Part shown: one piece after another, positions 33,450-42,604 of the stretch
Numbering within the stretch: the first letter of the stretch is position 1
Layout: the number at the start of each line of letters is the position of its first letter
NCBI RefSeq assembly: GCF_004138205.1
Contig: NZ_RXNQ01000036.1
Location: 62,001 to 126,000, forward strand
Direction: 5' to 3'
Length of the DNA stretch: 64,000 bases
From: Pedobacter sp. SYP-B3415
GTDB taxonomy: Bacteria; Bacteroidota; Bacteroidia; Sphingobacteriales; Sphingobacteriaceae
Notes under the pieces: generated by a model
The model's input: the letters and a program-made list of their open reading frames with translations, nothing else
Databases searched by the model: none
Told to the model about the DNA's origin: nothing
Made by a program: the position numbers and the translations under genes

Positions 33450-34301
33450 TTAGAAATGCAGGCGAACAAACACCGGCAAATGATCGGAATAATAGCGCTG
33501 GTCTTTGCTATCGCTGAGCACAGCAAATTTCTGCACCTTAAACCCTTTGTTTACAAAAATGTAATCGATCTTTTTATCAAGACGGCTATTAAAATTAAAG
33601 GCATTGAAAGTCCCTTCCGGACCATATGGAGGTTCGGCTGAAACGGCCTTTGTATCCTGCAAAAATGACGTTATGGTACTTATAGCTTCAGTTTCGGGCG
33701 TTACATTCAGATCGCCGGTAAAAATTACCGGCAGATCGGGCGCAATTTCCTGAATTTTCCGTTTGAGCAGTTTTGCAGATTCAATACGGGCCTTTACGCC
33801 AATATGGTCATAATGCGTATTAAAAACGATGAATGTCTTTTTATTGAATTTATCATATAGTTTGGCCCAGCTGCACACGCGGTTCAACGCTGCGTCCCAG
33901 CCTTTTGACGGAACATCAGGAGTTTCAGAAAGCCAGAAAGTTCCACCGTCCTTTTTTTCAAACCTGCTTTTACGAAAATACACTGCTGAAAATTCGCCCT
34001 TCCGTTTGCCGTCTTCGCGGCCAACGCCTACGGCGTCAAAACCTGTTCCTTCGAGCAGGGCATCATATTGCTCAGGCAAGGCTTCCTGCACGCAAAGAAT
34101 ATCGGTGTCATGAAAACGAACAAGCGCCTTTACATTGTCCTTTCTGTTGGGCCATGCATTTACGCCATCACTCGCTACATTAAGCCTGATATTGTATGAC
34201 AGAACGTTTATAGGGCTCGCCGACCGTTTTTGGGCAGATAAATTATTTTGGGCCGCTGTCAGGAGCAGGAACAGAATCGAAAGATGAGACAAGAATTTCA
34301 T
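33450..34301 (-). CDS. secreted endonuclease/exonuclease/phosphatase family protein
   Basis: 283 residues from MKFLSHLSILF. A signal peptide ends near LSAQ. The EEP fold is complete: NVLSYNIRLN at the first strand, CVQEA (metal-binding Glu), FNTHYDHIG, IFTGDLNVTPE (catalytic Asp-Asn) and the final SDHLPVFV. Export makes a periplasmic or extracellular phosphodiesterase or lipid/nucleotide phosphatase likelier than DNA repair. It forms its own unit between pheT and radC. Confidence 0.88.
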   Translation of the reverse strand: MKFLSHLSILFLLLTAAQNNLSAQKRSASPINVLSYNIRLNVASDGVNAWPNRKDNVKALVRFHDTDILCVQEALPEQYDALLEGTGFDAVGVGREDGKRKGEFSAVYFRKSRFEKKDGGTFWLSETPDVPSKGWDAALNRVCSWAKLYDKFNKKTFIVFNTHYDHIGVKARIESAKLLKRKIQEIAPDLPVIFTGDLNVTPETEAISTITSFLQDTKAVSAEPPYGPEGTFNAFNFNSRLDKKIDYIFVNKGFKVQKFAVLSDSKDQRYYSDHLPVFVRLHF

Positions 34302-34502
34302 ATGTGCTGTTTTACCGCCGCAAATTACGTTTTTTCTGCCTGCAGACAAGGAAACAGAATTTATCCTTTGTAAATCATTCGTGATGATCTACCCCTTAAA
34401 CTGCCGGTAATCATTGGTGACAGTGCCTGGCACATAAGGCCAGGAAACATTAATCTTGACATATATTCTGGCTCGAACAGCGGTATGATAGACCCGGTTC
34501 GA

Positions 34503-35225
34503 TCAGTCGAGCAGGCCTTCATCACGGAAACTGCAATATCCTGCCGAACCGATAATAAGATGATCAATGACCGGAACGCCTAGCACACGACCTGCGTTGC
34601 GAAGCCTTTTTGTTAGCTCGATATCTTCTGAGCTCGGCTTGACGCTGCCCGATGGGTGGTTATGGGCCAGGATAATGTATGCGGCCCCGTTCTCGAGCGC
34701 AGTTCGGAAAATCATTTTCGGGTCTGCGATCGTTGCCGACTGCCCGCCGTGGCTGATCAGCTTGAGACCTTTAATGAGATTGCCTCTGTTGAGAATGAGT
34801 ATCCAGAACTCCTCATGATCCAGATCTGAAAGATGAGGGTGCAGGGCCCGGTACGCATCGCGGGAACATTCCAGTTTACTGCACTCAGGTACCGGAAGTT
34901 CGGAACGGCGGCGCCCCAGCTCAAGCGCAGCTACCACAGACATAGCCTTGGCCTCGCCGATACCCTTAAACCGGCAAAGATCCCTGACGGAAAGCATCCC
35001 GAGCTGGTTCAGATCATGACCGTAGGCAGCAAGCATCCGTTTGCTAAGATCTACAGCTGTCTCATTCCTGCTTCCGGAACCAATAAGAATAGCAATTAGC
35101 TCCGCATCTGTAAGATGCCTTCTTCCATGCCCCATTAACTTCTCTCTTGGCCTGTCTGCTTCAGCCCAGTGCTTGATACCGATTCGTTCGTCGGCAGGCT
35201 TTATATCTATTACCCTGCAACCCAT
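34503..35225 (-). CDS. radC: RadC family JAB-domain protein
   Basis: 240 residues: a UPF0758 N-terminal part with a helix-hairpin-helix (ELIAILIGSG, then RDLCRFKGIGEAKAMSVVAALELG) and a C-terminal JAMM metallo-domain with HNHPSG followed by Ser and Asp (SSEDIELT). Despite the gene name a DNA repair role is unproven; the JAMM fold suggests a zinc hydrolase. A typical family start would be near residue 17 (IKHWAEADRPREKL), so the first codons are uncertain. Confidence 0.93.
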   Translation of the reverse strand: MGCRVIDIKPADERIGIKHWAEADRPREKLMGHGRRHLTDAELIAILIGSGSRNETAVDLSKRMLAAYGHDLNQLGMLSVRDLCRFKGIGEAKAMSVVAALELGRRRSELPVPECSKLECSRDAYRALHPHLSDLDHEEFWILILNRGNLIKGLKLISHGGQSATIADPKMIFRTALENGAAYIILAHNHPSGSVKPSSEDIELTKRLRNAGRVLGVPVIDHLIIGSAGYCSFRDEGLLD

Positions 35226-35290
35226 ACCCTAAGATACAGAATTTATTTTAAATAAAAAAATTTTCACAAAAAGAAAATAAAAATTACATC

Positions 35291-35324
35291 AAAAAAAAGG
35301 GGATACACCCCGGTGTATCCCCTT
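35291..35324 (-). terminator. terminator after rpsT
   Basis: A 13-bp stem AAGGGGATACACC / GGTGTATCCCCTT (35297-35309, 35312-35324), followed on the minus strand by eight U. It lies 20 bp after the rpsT stop. Confidence 0.92.
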
Positions 35325-35343
35325 CAATATGGTAAACTGAACC

Positions 35344-35598
35344 TTAGCTCAGGCCGTTAACGAATTTTGTCAGTTTAGACTTGTTGTTGGCAGCTTTATT
35401 TTTGTGAATAACGTTTTTCTTCGCCAAACGATCCAACATCGAAATTACTTTCGGCAACAGTTCTGACGCTGTCTTTTTGTCTTCAGCCGCACGCAACCTT
35501 TTGATAAAGGTACGGGTGGTTTTAGCCTGATAACGGTTGCGTAAACGTTTTGCTGCGTTAGCTCTGATTCTTTTTAAAGCTGATTTATGATTTGCCAT
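35344..35598 (-). CDS. rpsT: 30S ribosomal protein bS20
   Basis: 84 very basic residues, almost all helix (MANHKSALKRIRANAAKRLRNR), the bS20 signature, with the C-terminal LDRLAKKNVIHKNKAANNKS. It binds 16S rRNA early in assembly. Monocistronic, with a canonical promoter and a strong terminator. Confidence 0.98.
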   Translation of the reverse strand: MANHKSALKRIRANAAKRLRNRYQAKTTRTFIKRLRAAEDKKTASELLPKVISMLDRLAKKNVIHKNKAANNKSKLTKFVNGLS

Positions 35599-35638
35599 TG
35601 TAATTTAGCCTTTTGTCTTTTCTGTTTTTTTCGGACTG

Positions 35639-35669
35639 CAAATATAGAACTTAAGTTTTTAACTTGCAA
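35639..35669 (-). promoter_or_regulatory. Bacteroidetes-type promoter of rpsT
   Basis: TTG (35667-35669), 20 bp, TATATTTG (35639-35646) on the minus strand, followed by CAGTCC as at rplK and rpsU. About 40 bp to the ATG. Confidence 0.85.
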
Positions 35670-35778
35670 TACATAACACAGAAATATTTTAGACTGCCCG
35701 CATGGCTGCATAGAACCGGTGCTTGGCAGCGGGCAGCGAAAAAAAAATCAAGCCCGGCATAAATATAGCGCAAAATGC

Positions 35779-35786
35779 TATTTTTG
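35779..35786 (+). promoter_or_regulatory. -7 box of purN
   Basis: TATTTTTG matches TAnnTTTG on the plus strand, 16 bp before the GTG start; no -33 TTG at the usual spacing. Confidence 0.5.
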
Positions 35787-35802
35787 ACCTAAAACATTGC
35801 AC

Positions 35803-36381
35803 GTGAAAAAAAGAATTGCGGTATTCGCCTCAGGGTCAGGATCAAATGCTCAAAAGCTGATGGAGCATTTTAAAAGAAGCACAGATACTGAGATCGCCCT
35901 CGTTCTTTCCAATAACCCGGATGCCTACGTTTTACAACGTGCAGACAATTTTGAGATTCCTTCGCACGTGTTTGACCGGCACGAATTCTACGAAACCGAT
36001 CAGGTGATCGATCTTCTTAAAAATCTTGATATTGACTTTATCGTACTTGCCGGCTTCCTCTGGCTCATTCCTCAAAGCCTGATCTCAGCCTATGCAGGCC
36101 GTATCGTAAATATTCATCCTGCTATCCTGCCCAAACACGGCGGAAAGGGCATGTATGGAGATCATGTCCATAAAGCCGTCCTGGCTGCCGGTGACGCTGA
36201 AGGTGGCATTACCATTCATTATGTGAATGAACATTATGATGAGGGTGAATATATTTATCAGGCCCGCTACAAGATTGATACAGGTGATAGTCTGGAAATG
36301 ATAAAATTCAAAGGACAGCAACTTGAGCATCAGCACTACCCCCGGATAGTTGAAGGTTTGTTAAAAAAGATCAAAAAGTAG
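35803..36381 (+). CDS. purN: phosphoribosylglycinamide formyltransferase
   Basis: 192 residues from GTG (KKRIAVFASGSGSNAQ). It transfers formyl from 10-formyl-THF to GAR in purine synthesis. Motifs: the phosphate-binding loop GSGSNAQ, AGFLWLIP, the catalytic Asn-His-Asp set (NIHPAILP, then ITIHYVNEHYDEGEYI). A TTG two codons upstream could also start. It is followed after 131 bp by purH, which has its own promoter. Confidence 0.96.
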   Translation: MKKRIAVFASGSGSNAQKLMEHFKRSTDTEIALVLSNNPDAYVLQRADNFEIPSHVFDRHEFYETDQVIDLLKNLDIDFIVLAGFLWLIPQSLISAYAGRIVNIHPAILPKHGGKGMYGDHVHKAVLAAGDAEGGITIHYVNEHYDEGEYIYQARYKIDTGDSLEMIKFKGQQLEHQHYPRIVEGLLKKIKK

Positions 36382-36483
36382 TCAGCATACGAACAGAAGC
36401 AGCTGAGCATCAAAACCTTAGTTAATACCTTTAAGGCAACGGGCTTTATGCTTTTTTGATGCAATTTTATCGCGTAAAAACGC

Positions 36484-36491
36484 TAATTTTG
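36484..36491 (+). promoter_or_regulatory. -7 box of purH
   Basis: TAATTTTG matches TAnnTTTG, 21 bp before the ATG. TTTG at 36455-36458 lies 25 bp upstream, somewhat far for a -33 box. No PurR-like operator was recognised. Confidence 0.5.
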
Positions 36492-36512
36492 CGACTCAAA
36501 TTTCAGTAACAA

Positions 36513-38039
36513 ATGAGTCAACCGATTAAAATCAAAAACGCTTTAATTTCAGTTTATTACAAAGACGGCCTTGAGCCCCTGGTAAAGTTTCTTGCAGCCA
36601 ATGGGGTTCAGTTGTTTTCAACGGGCGGCACCGAGCAGTTTATCCGGGACCTCCAGTTACCTGTAACAGCAGTTGAAGATTTAACCGGGTACCCTTCTAT
36701 ACTTGGCGGTCGCGTGAAAACGCTTCATCCAAAGGTTTTTGGCGGCATCTTGAATCGCCGGGCACTTAACCAGGACCAGGAACAGATCAGCCAGTATGAG
36801 ATTCCTGAAATTGACCTGGTGATTGTTGACCTCTATCCGTTTGAGGAGACCGTATCTGCCGGTGGCACACCTGAAGAAATTATCGAGAAAATTGATATCG
36901 GAGGCATCTCGCTGATTCGGGCGGCGGCCAAGAACTTCAATGATGTCGTGATTATCGCTTCTAAAGATGATTACGCCGGTCTCCTTGAGCAGCTTGAAGC
37001 GCAGAACGGCGCTACCACCCTTTCGCAACGTAAAGCCTATGCTAAAAAGGCCTTCCACGTTTCCTCGCACTACGATACTGCTATTTTTAATTATTTCAAT
37101 ACGGAAGAACCGCTCCCGGTTTTTAAACAAAGCGTAAAACAGGCCAAAACGCTCCGTTATGGTGAAAACCCGCATCAGCAGGGCATTTTTTACGGAGATC
37201 TGGACAGCATGTTCACGAAACTAAACGGGAAAGAGCTTTCTTATAACAACCTGGTTGATGTAGATGCAGCAGTAAGCCTGATCGATGAGTTTGATGCACC
37301 TACCTTTGCTATTTTAAAACACACCAATGCATGCGGTATTGCATCGCGCGACAGCGTTCTTCAGGCATGGACAGATGCGCTGGCCTGTGATCCTGTTTCT
37401 GCTTTTGGCGGCGTGCTGATTACAAACCGCGAGGTGGACCTGGCTACCGCAGAAGAAATCAATAAATTATTTTTTGAAGTACTCATTGCACCTTCTTACC
37501 AGCAGGAAGCGATCGACCTGTTCAGCACGAAGAAAAACCGCGTTATCCTGAAACGCAATAATGTTGAACTAAGCACCAAACAATTCAAAACACTATTGAA
37601 TGGCGTAATTGAGCAGGATAAAGACCTGATTATCGAGGGGCCTGATCAGATGACAACTGTAACGGAAAAAGCCCCAACCGCATCAGAACTTGAAGACCTG
37701 CACTTTGCTAATAAAATCGTAAAACATACCAAGTCAAATACCATTGTGCTGGTTAAAGACGGTGTTCTCGTATCAAGCGGCGTTGGCCAGACTTCGCGTG
37801 TAGATGCATTACGCCAGGCTATAGAAAAAGCAGCTTCATTCAATTTCAGCGTGCAGGGTGCCGTTATGGCTTCTGATGCATTCTTCCCCTTCCCTGACTG
37901 TGTGGAGATTGCGGCAGGTGCGGGCATCACCGCAGTTTTGCAGCCCGGTGGCTCTATTAAAGATGCCGATTCGGTTGCAAAAGCCAACGAAAAAGGGATT
38001 GCAATGGTTACAACCGGCATCAGGCACTTTAAACACTAA
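36513..38039 (+). CDS. purH: bifunctional AICAR formyltransferase / IMP cyclohydrolase
   Basis: 508 residues. The N-terminal cyclohydrolase domain (MGS-like, 1-190; LISVYYKDGLEPLVKFL, STGGTEQFI, GGRVKTLHP) and the C-terminal AICAR transformylase (about 195-508; LRYGENPHQQG, KHTNACGIA, SDAFFPFPD) are both complete. It catalyses the last two steps to IMP. It is followed by the mre operon, which has a separate promoter. Confidence 0.98.
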   Translation: MSQPIKIKNALISVYYKDGLEPLVKFLAANGVQLFSTGGTEQFIRDLQLPVTAVEDLTGYPSILGGRVKTLHPKVFGGILNRRALNQDQEQISQYEIPEIDLVIVDLYPFEETVSAGGTPEEIIEKIDIGGISLIRAAAKNFNDVVIIASKDDYAGLLEQLEAQNGATTLSQRKAYAKKAFHVSSHYDTAIFNYFNTEEPLPVFKQSVKQAKTLRYGENPHQQGIFYGDLDSMFTKLNGKELSYNNLVDVDAAVSLIDEFDAPTFAILKHTNACGIASRDSVLQAWTDALACDPVSAFGGVLITNREVDLATAEEINKLFFEVLIAPSYQQEAIDLFSTKKNRVILKRNNVELSTKQFKTLLNGVIEQDKDLIIEGPDQMTTVTEKAPTASELEDLHFANKIVKHTKSNTIVLVKDGVLVSSGVGQTSRVDALRQAIEKAASFNFSVQGAVMASDAFFPFPDCVEIAAGAGITAVLQPGGSIKDADSVAKANEKGIAMVTTGIRHFKH

Positions 38040-38123
38040 AACTGGCGGACAGGATGTATGACAATCAGCAGTCTTTTTATGCGTATGCACAATAAAAAGA
38101 TTAGTTTTACATTAGGATTAATA

Positions 38124-38131
38124 TAAATTTG
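38124..38131 (+). promoter_or_regulatory. -7 box of the mreB operon
   Basis: TAAATTTG matches TAnnTTTG on the plus strand, 27 bp before the mreB ATG; no clear TTG at -33. Confidence 0.5.
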
Positions 38132-38158
38132 TTCACATCACATATTACCTTCATATAA

Positions 38159-39181
38159 ATGGGTCTATTTAACTGGTTTACGCAGGAAGTCGCTATCGAC
38201 CTCGGTACCGCGAACACCTTGATAATACATAATGACAAGGTCGTAGTAGACGAACCTTCAATCGTTGCCTTTGATCGTGCAACGAACAAAGTAATTGCCA
38301 TCGGCCGGCAGGCCATGCAGATGGAAGGTAAAACCCACGACAATATCAAAACCGTAAGGCCCCTGAAAGACGGCGTAATCGCCGATTTTAATGCCGCAGA
38401 AGCAATGATCAAAGGTATGATCCGTATGCTGAACGGCGGTAAGGGCTGGATGTTTCCATCATTACGTATGGTCATCTGCATTCCGTCAGGAATTACAGAA
38501 GTAGAAAAACGTGCTGTGCGTGATTCTGCAGAAATTGCCGGAGCAAAAGAAGTTTATCTGATTCACGAACCGATGGCAGCAGCCGTAGGTATCGGTATCG
38601 ATGTCGAGGAGCCTATGGGCAACATGATCATCGATATTGGCGGCGGTACGACTGAGATTGCCGTTATTGCCCTTTCAGGCATTGTTTGCGACCAGTCTAT
38701 TCGTGTTGCCGGCGATAATTTTGATTCAGACATTGTAAATTATATCCGCAGGCAGCACAACATCATGATCGGCGACCGTACCGCAGAAAAGATCAAGATT
38801 GAAGTTGGCGCATCATTGCCTGAACTGCAGGATCCGCCTGCCGACTTCGCCGTTCAGGGCCGCGACCTGATGACAGGTGTTCCAAAGCAGATCACGGTAT
38901 CTTACACTGAAATTGCACACTGCCTTGACAAATCAATATCGAAGATCGAGGAAGCAATCTTAAAGGCGCTGGAAATTACGCCGCCTGAACTGTCTGCCGA
39001 TATTTACCAGACAGGTATCTACCTTACCGGCGGCGGTGCGCTGCTGCGCGGACTGGACAAACGGGTGGCTTCAAAAACCAAGTTACCTGTGCACGTTGCT
39101 GAAGACCCGCTTCGCGCCGTTGTTCGCGGAACCGGTATCGCTTTGAAAAATATTGGAAACTATAAATTCCTGATGCAGTAA
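38159..39181 (+). CDS. mreB: rod shape-determining protein MreB
   Basis: 340 residues of actin fold. Phosphate-1 loop IDLGTANTLI near residue 15, DIGGGTTEIAVI phosphate-2 loop near 160, and LTGGGALLRGL adenosine motif near 285. It polymerises under the inner membrane and positions the elongation machine with MreC, MreD, PBP2 and RodA, all encoded next in order. Confidence 0.98.
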   Translation: MGLFNWFTQEVAIDLGTANTLIIHNDKVVVDEPSIVAFDRATNKVIAIGRQAMQMEGKTHDNIKTVRPLKDGVIADFNAAEAMIKGMIRMLNGGKGWMFPSLRMVICIPSGITEVEKRAVRDSAEIAGAKEVYLIHEPMAAAVGIGIDVEEPMGNMIIDIGGGTTEIAVIALSGIVCDQSIRVAGDNFDSDIVNYIRRQHNIMIGDRTAEKIKIEVGASLPELQDPPADFAVQGRDLMTGVPKQITVSYTEIAHCLDKSISKIEEAILKALEITPPELSADIYQTGIYLTGGGALLRGLDKRVASKTKLPVHVAEDPLRAVVRGTGIALKNIGNYKFLMQ

Positions 39182-39196
39182 TTTGCTTCAGGCAGC

Positions 39197-39234
39197 AAAT
39201 CCGGCAGCGCCGTTACACCCGGCCTGCCGGATTT
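39197..39234 (+). terminator. hairpin between mreB and mreC
   Basis: An 11-bp stem AAATCCGGCAG / CTGCCGGATTT (39197-39207, 39224-39234). Only a short T-poor tail follows, so it more likely reduces than stops transcription, which would give more MreB than downstream products. Confidence 0.6.
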
Positions 39235-39306
39235 GTCAATTAACCTCGGGCAAAGGCCCGGCTTACGGCAACACCAACCGCACCTGGCGGGACCAGACTT
39301 TAAAAA

Positions 39307-40146
39307 ATGCGTAACCTTTGGATTTTTTTAAACAGATATAACGCATTCTTTTTTTTGATCATCTTTTTTGTGGCAGGAATTATCCTGACGGTAAGGAATA
39401 ATGCTTACCAGCGGAGCGTGACACTGAATTCGACAAACGGACTTGTAGGTGCAGCTTATGAACACCTGAATGTAGTAAAACGGTACCTGAACCTGGGCAT
39501 GGTAAACGACAGCCTTGCTAAAGAAAATGCATTGCTGAAAACCGAAATTCTTGCGCTCAGAAGTATTGACAGTGCAAAAGACGTTACAGTCAAAGACACA
39601 CTGCGCAATGTGCAGTACACATACCTGCCGGCTAAAGTGATCAAAAACTCATTCACCCTTCGTAACAACATTATAACGATCAACAAAGGCAGACTTGATG
39701 GCATTGAGCCTGATATGGCCGTTATCTCTCCGCAGCAGGGGGTGATCGGGCTGGTACGCGATGTCTCTGATCATCTGGCTACGATCCGGTCGCTTCTTCA
39801 TAAAGATACCCGCATCAGTGTTGCTATTAAAAAAAATAATGCCCTTGGTTCCCTGATCTGGGGCGACAGGAATTTTGATATTCGGAAGGCTTTCGTAACC
39901 GATATTCCGAATCACGTTAAAATGTCTGTCGGCGATACTATTGTGACTTCGGGCGCCGGCGAATTTCCCATCGGCGTGCCGGTTGGCCGCGTACGCAAAA
40001 CGAATGTTAGCACCGGCGATAATTTTCTGGCTGCCGAAATAACATTGTTCAACGACTTCAGCAACCTTCAATACGTTTACGTAATTAAAAATAAATACGC
40101 AGCCGAGCAAAAAGCGCTGGAGTTAAACAGCAAAAACGATGAATAG
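39307..40146 (+). CDS. mreC: rod shape-determining protein MreC
   Basis: 279 residues: an N-terminal membrane anchor (about 14-32), a coiled coil (about 55-85) and a periplasmic beta domain with GLVRDVSDHLATIRSLLHKD and DTIVTSGAGEFPIGVPVGRV. It scaffolds PBP2 in the periplasm. It overlaps mreD by 8 bp. Confidence 0.96.
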   Translation: MRNLWIFLNRYNAFFFLIIFFVAGIILTVRNNAYQRSVTLNSTNGLVGAAYEHLNVVKRYLNLGMVNDSLAKENALLKTEILALRSIDSAKDVTVKDTLRNVQYTYLPAKVIKNSFTLRNNIITINKGRLDGIEPDMAVISPQQGVIGLVRDVSDHLATIRSLLHKDTRISVAIKKNNALGSLIWGDRNFDIRKAFVTDIPNHVKMSVGDTIVTSGAGEFPIGVPVGRVRKTNVSTGDNFLAAEITLFNDFSNLQYVYVIKNKYAAEQKALELNSKNDE

Positions 40147-40654
40147 CAGGGTTGTGATCTCAAATATTGTACGCTGGGTACTGCTTTTTTTTGTGCAGGT
40201 TTTCCTGTTGCGTAACATAGGTTTCTACAACCTGTCTGCTCCGTTTATTTATGTTTTGTTCGTGCTGGCGCTTCCCTTCGGGATTCCAAACCTCCTGTTG
40301 TACATCCTGGCATTCGGCACGGGTATCGTCATGGATGCATTTTATGATACACTTGGCGTGCACGCTACCGCCTGCGCGGTCCTGGCATTTGTACGCATCT
40401 CGTTCATTTCGGTTACGGTAAACCGCGACGGCTTTGATGAGCCAGAACCATCACTAAGCGGCATGGGCTTTAAATGGTTCGTGCTGTATTCACTCTTATG
40501 CATATTCTTTCATCATCTGGTTGTGTTTTTTCTTGAAGCCTTCAGACTCAACGAGATCGGTTACACGCTGGTAAGATGTCTGTTAAGTTGTATATTTACC
40601 TTATTCCTGGTGCTTCTTGCCCAGTTCATTTTTTATAAAAGAAAGTCCCGGTAA
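40139..40654 (+). CDS. mreD: rod shape-determining protein MreD
   Basis: 171 residues with five or six transmembrane segments and the charged insert NRDGFDEPEPSLSG between them. MreD sequences are poorly conserved; size, hydrophobicity and position between mreC and the PBP2 gene identify it. The stop codon abuts the mrdA ATG. Confidence 0.88.
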   Translation: MNSRVVISNIVRWVLLFFVQVFLLRNIGFYNLSAPFIYVLFVLALPFGIPNLLLYILAFGTGIVMDAFYDTLGVHATACAVLAFVRISFISVTVNRDGFDEPEPSLSGMGFKWFVLYSLLCIFFHHLVVFFLEAFRLNEIGYTLVRCLLSCIFTLFLVLLAQFIFYKRKSR

Positions 40655-42604
40655 ATGAATAATCTTTTCAACAGGAAATACATCGTACAAGGTGTCTTTA
40701 TCGTCGTGCTGTTGATCCTTGTTGCCAAACTTTTTTATATCCAGATAGCCAGCGATAAATATTTTATATCGGCCAACAGTAACGTCCTGCGAAACATATT
40801 TACCTACCCCGCCCGGGGCGCCATTCTTGATCGCAACGGTCATGTACTCGTTCAGAACGAACCGGTTTATGATCTGATGGTAACGCCGAACGAGGTCAAA
40901 CCTTTTGACACGCTCGATCTGTGCCGCACCATTGGTATTGATAAAAAACGCTTTTACAAGAGCTGGCGTAAGGCAATGGCGCAAAGCAGGTATCGCGAAA
41001 GCGTCTTCGAAAAACAACTTTCGGTGCAGGTTTATGCCCGGCTACAGGAAAAGCTGGGCCGCTACCGCGGATTCCGCGTTCAGAAACGTACGGTAAGACA
41101 ATATCCCGACAGTGTAGGCGGTCAGCTGTTTGGCTATGTAAAAGAGGTAAGCGAAAAGGATATTGAAAAATCGTCAGGTTATTACCGTATGGGTGATTAT
41201 ATCGGTAAGAGCGGCCTGGAAATGAGTTATGAAGAAGTACTTCGTGGTCAGCGCGGCATTACGCGCATGATTTACGATGCGCGGAACGTAGCACAGGGAA
41301 GTTATGCAAACGGTGAATTCGATACCCTTGCCGTATCGGGAGCCCAGCTTATCTCAGGCATCGACATTAAATTGCAGAAACTTGGTGAAAAACTCATGCA
41401 GAATAAGGTTGGTGCCATTGTGGCGCTTGAGCCCGGAACCGGTGAGATCCTGGCCTTTGTAAGCAGCCCCTCATATGACCCGAACCTTACCGTTGGCCGC
41501 GACTGGGGCAACAATTACATGAAACTGTTCGCCAACCCTTACCGTATTTTCAACAGCCGTCCTATCCAGGGCATGTATTCGCCCGGCTCGGCATTCAAGC
41601 CTATCGATGCACTCATCGGCATGCAGGAAGGTGTGATCGATCCGAACACTACGTTTTTCTGTCCCGGTTTCTATCAGGCCGGAAACCACAAGGTACGATG
41701 CGAACACGTAGATGGTAACACGAATCTCAGGCGCGGACTGGCCCGCAGTTGTAACACATATGCCTGTTATATCTTCCAGAAGCTGCTAACGCGCAAAGGC
41801 ATGAAAAACCAGCGTGCCATGTATGGCGACTGGGAGGAAAAGATCCGGAAGTTCGGTTTCGGGCATAAGCTTGAAATTGACCTTCCCTGGGAAAAAAACG
41901 GCATATTTTACACTGAAGAGGAATATAACAAACGCTGGGGCAAACGATGGGGTTATACAACGGTGATCTCACTTGCCATTGGTCAGGGGGAGATTACTTC
42001 TACACCGCTTCAGATGGCGAACGCCATGGCAATCATTGCAAATCGCGGTTATTATTATAAGCCGCATATTATTAAAGGTGTGGGCGATGGCCAGCCAATC
42101 GATGAAAAGTACCGGACAAAAAACTTCGCAGGCGTAGATGCGCGGTATTATGAGCCGGTTATAGATGGCATGCAGGATGCCGTTAATGCCGGATACGGAA
42201 CTGCTTATGCATCTCGGGTGCCAAATGTATTGTTATGCGGTAAAACGGGTACGGTACAAAATCCGCATGGAAAAAATCATGCTGTTTTTATTGGTTTTGC
42301 CCCCCGTGATAATCCCAAGATCGCCATTGCAGTAGTGGTTGAGAATGCCGGATACGGTGGTTCTTACGCTGCCCCGGTAGCCAGTTATATGGTTGAACAA
42401 TACCTGACCGACAGCATATCTCCCGGCAGGAAAGCTCAGGCGCAATGGATGATGGAACAAAACCTGTTGCCAGTACTGAAAAGCAGAACAAAACCGGCCA
42501 GGCATGACACGCTGAAGAAAAAGATCGATACCGCGGGCAAAAAGCCCGATACAGTTCCACAAAAAAGAAGTATACAGCCAAAAATAGTCGCAGTAAAACC
42601 ATGA
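40655..42604 (+). CDS. mrdA: penicillin-binding protein 2 (transpeptidase)
   Basis: 649 residues: a membrane anchor (about 10-30), a dimerisation/pedestal domain with ARGAILDRNG, and a transpeptidase domain with the nucleophile Ser312 in SAFK, the SCN-type motif in RSCNTYA, and KTGT at 530-533. It cross-links lateral-wall peptidoglycan with RodA. A proline/lysine-rich tail of about 45 residues ends the protein. Its stop overlaps the rodA start by 4 bp (ATGA). Confidence 0.97.
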   Translation: MNNLFNRKYIVQGVFIVVLLILVAKLFYIQIASDKYFISANSNVLRNIFTYPARGAILDRNGHVLVQNEPVYDLMVTPNEVKPFDTLDLCRTIGIDKKRFYKSWRKAMAQSRYRESVFEKQLSVQVYARLQEKLGRYRGFRVQKRTVRQYPDSVGGQLFGYVKEVSEKDIEKSSGYYRMGDYIGKSGLEMSYEEVLRGQRGITRMIYDARNVAQGSYANGEFDTLAVSGAQLISGIDIKLQKLGEKLMQNKVGAIVALEPGTGEILAFVSSPSYDPNLTVGRDWGNNYMKLFANPYRIFNSRPIQGMYSPGSAFKPIDALIGMQEGVIDPNTTFFCPGFYQAGNHKVRCEHVDGNTNLRRGLARSCNTYACYIFQKLLTRKGMKNQRAMYGDWEEKIRKFGFGHKLEIDLPWEKNGIFYTEEEYNKRWGKRWGYTTVISLAIGQGEITSTPLQMANAMAIIANRGYYYKPHIIKGVGDGQPIDEKYRTKNFAGVDARYYEPVIDGMQDAVNAGYGTAYASRVPNVLLCGKTGTVQNPHGKNHAVFIGFAPRDNPKIAIAVVVENAGYGGSYAAPVASYMVEQYLTDSISPGRKAQAQWMMEQNLLPVLKSRTKPARHDTLKKKIDTAGKKPDTVPQKRSIQPKIVAVKP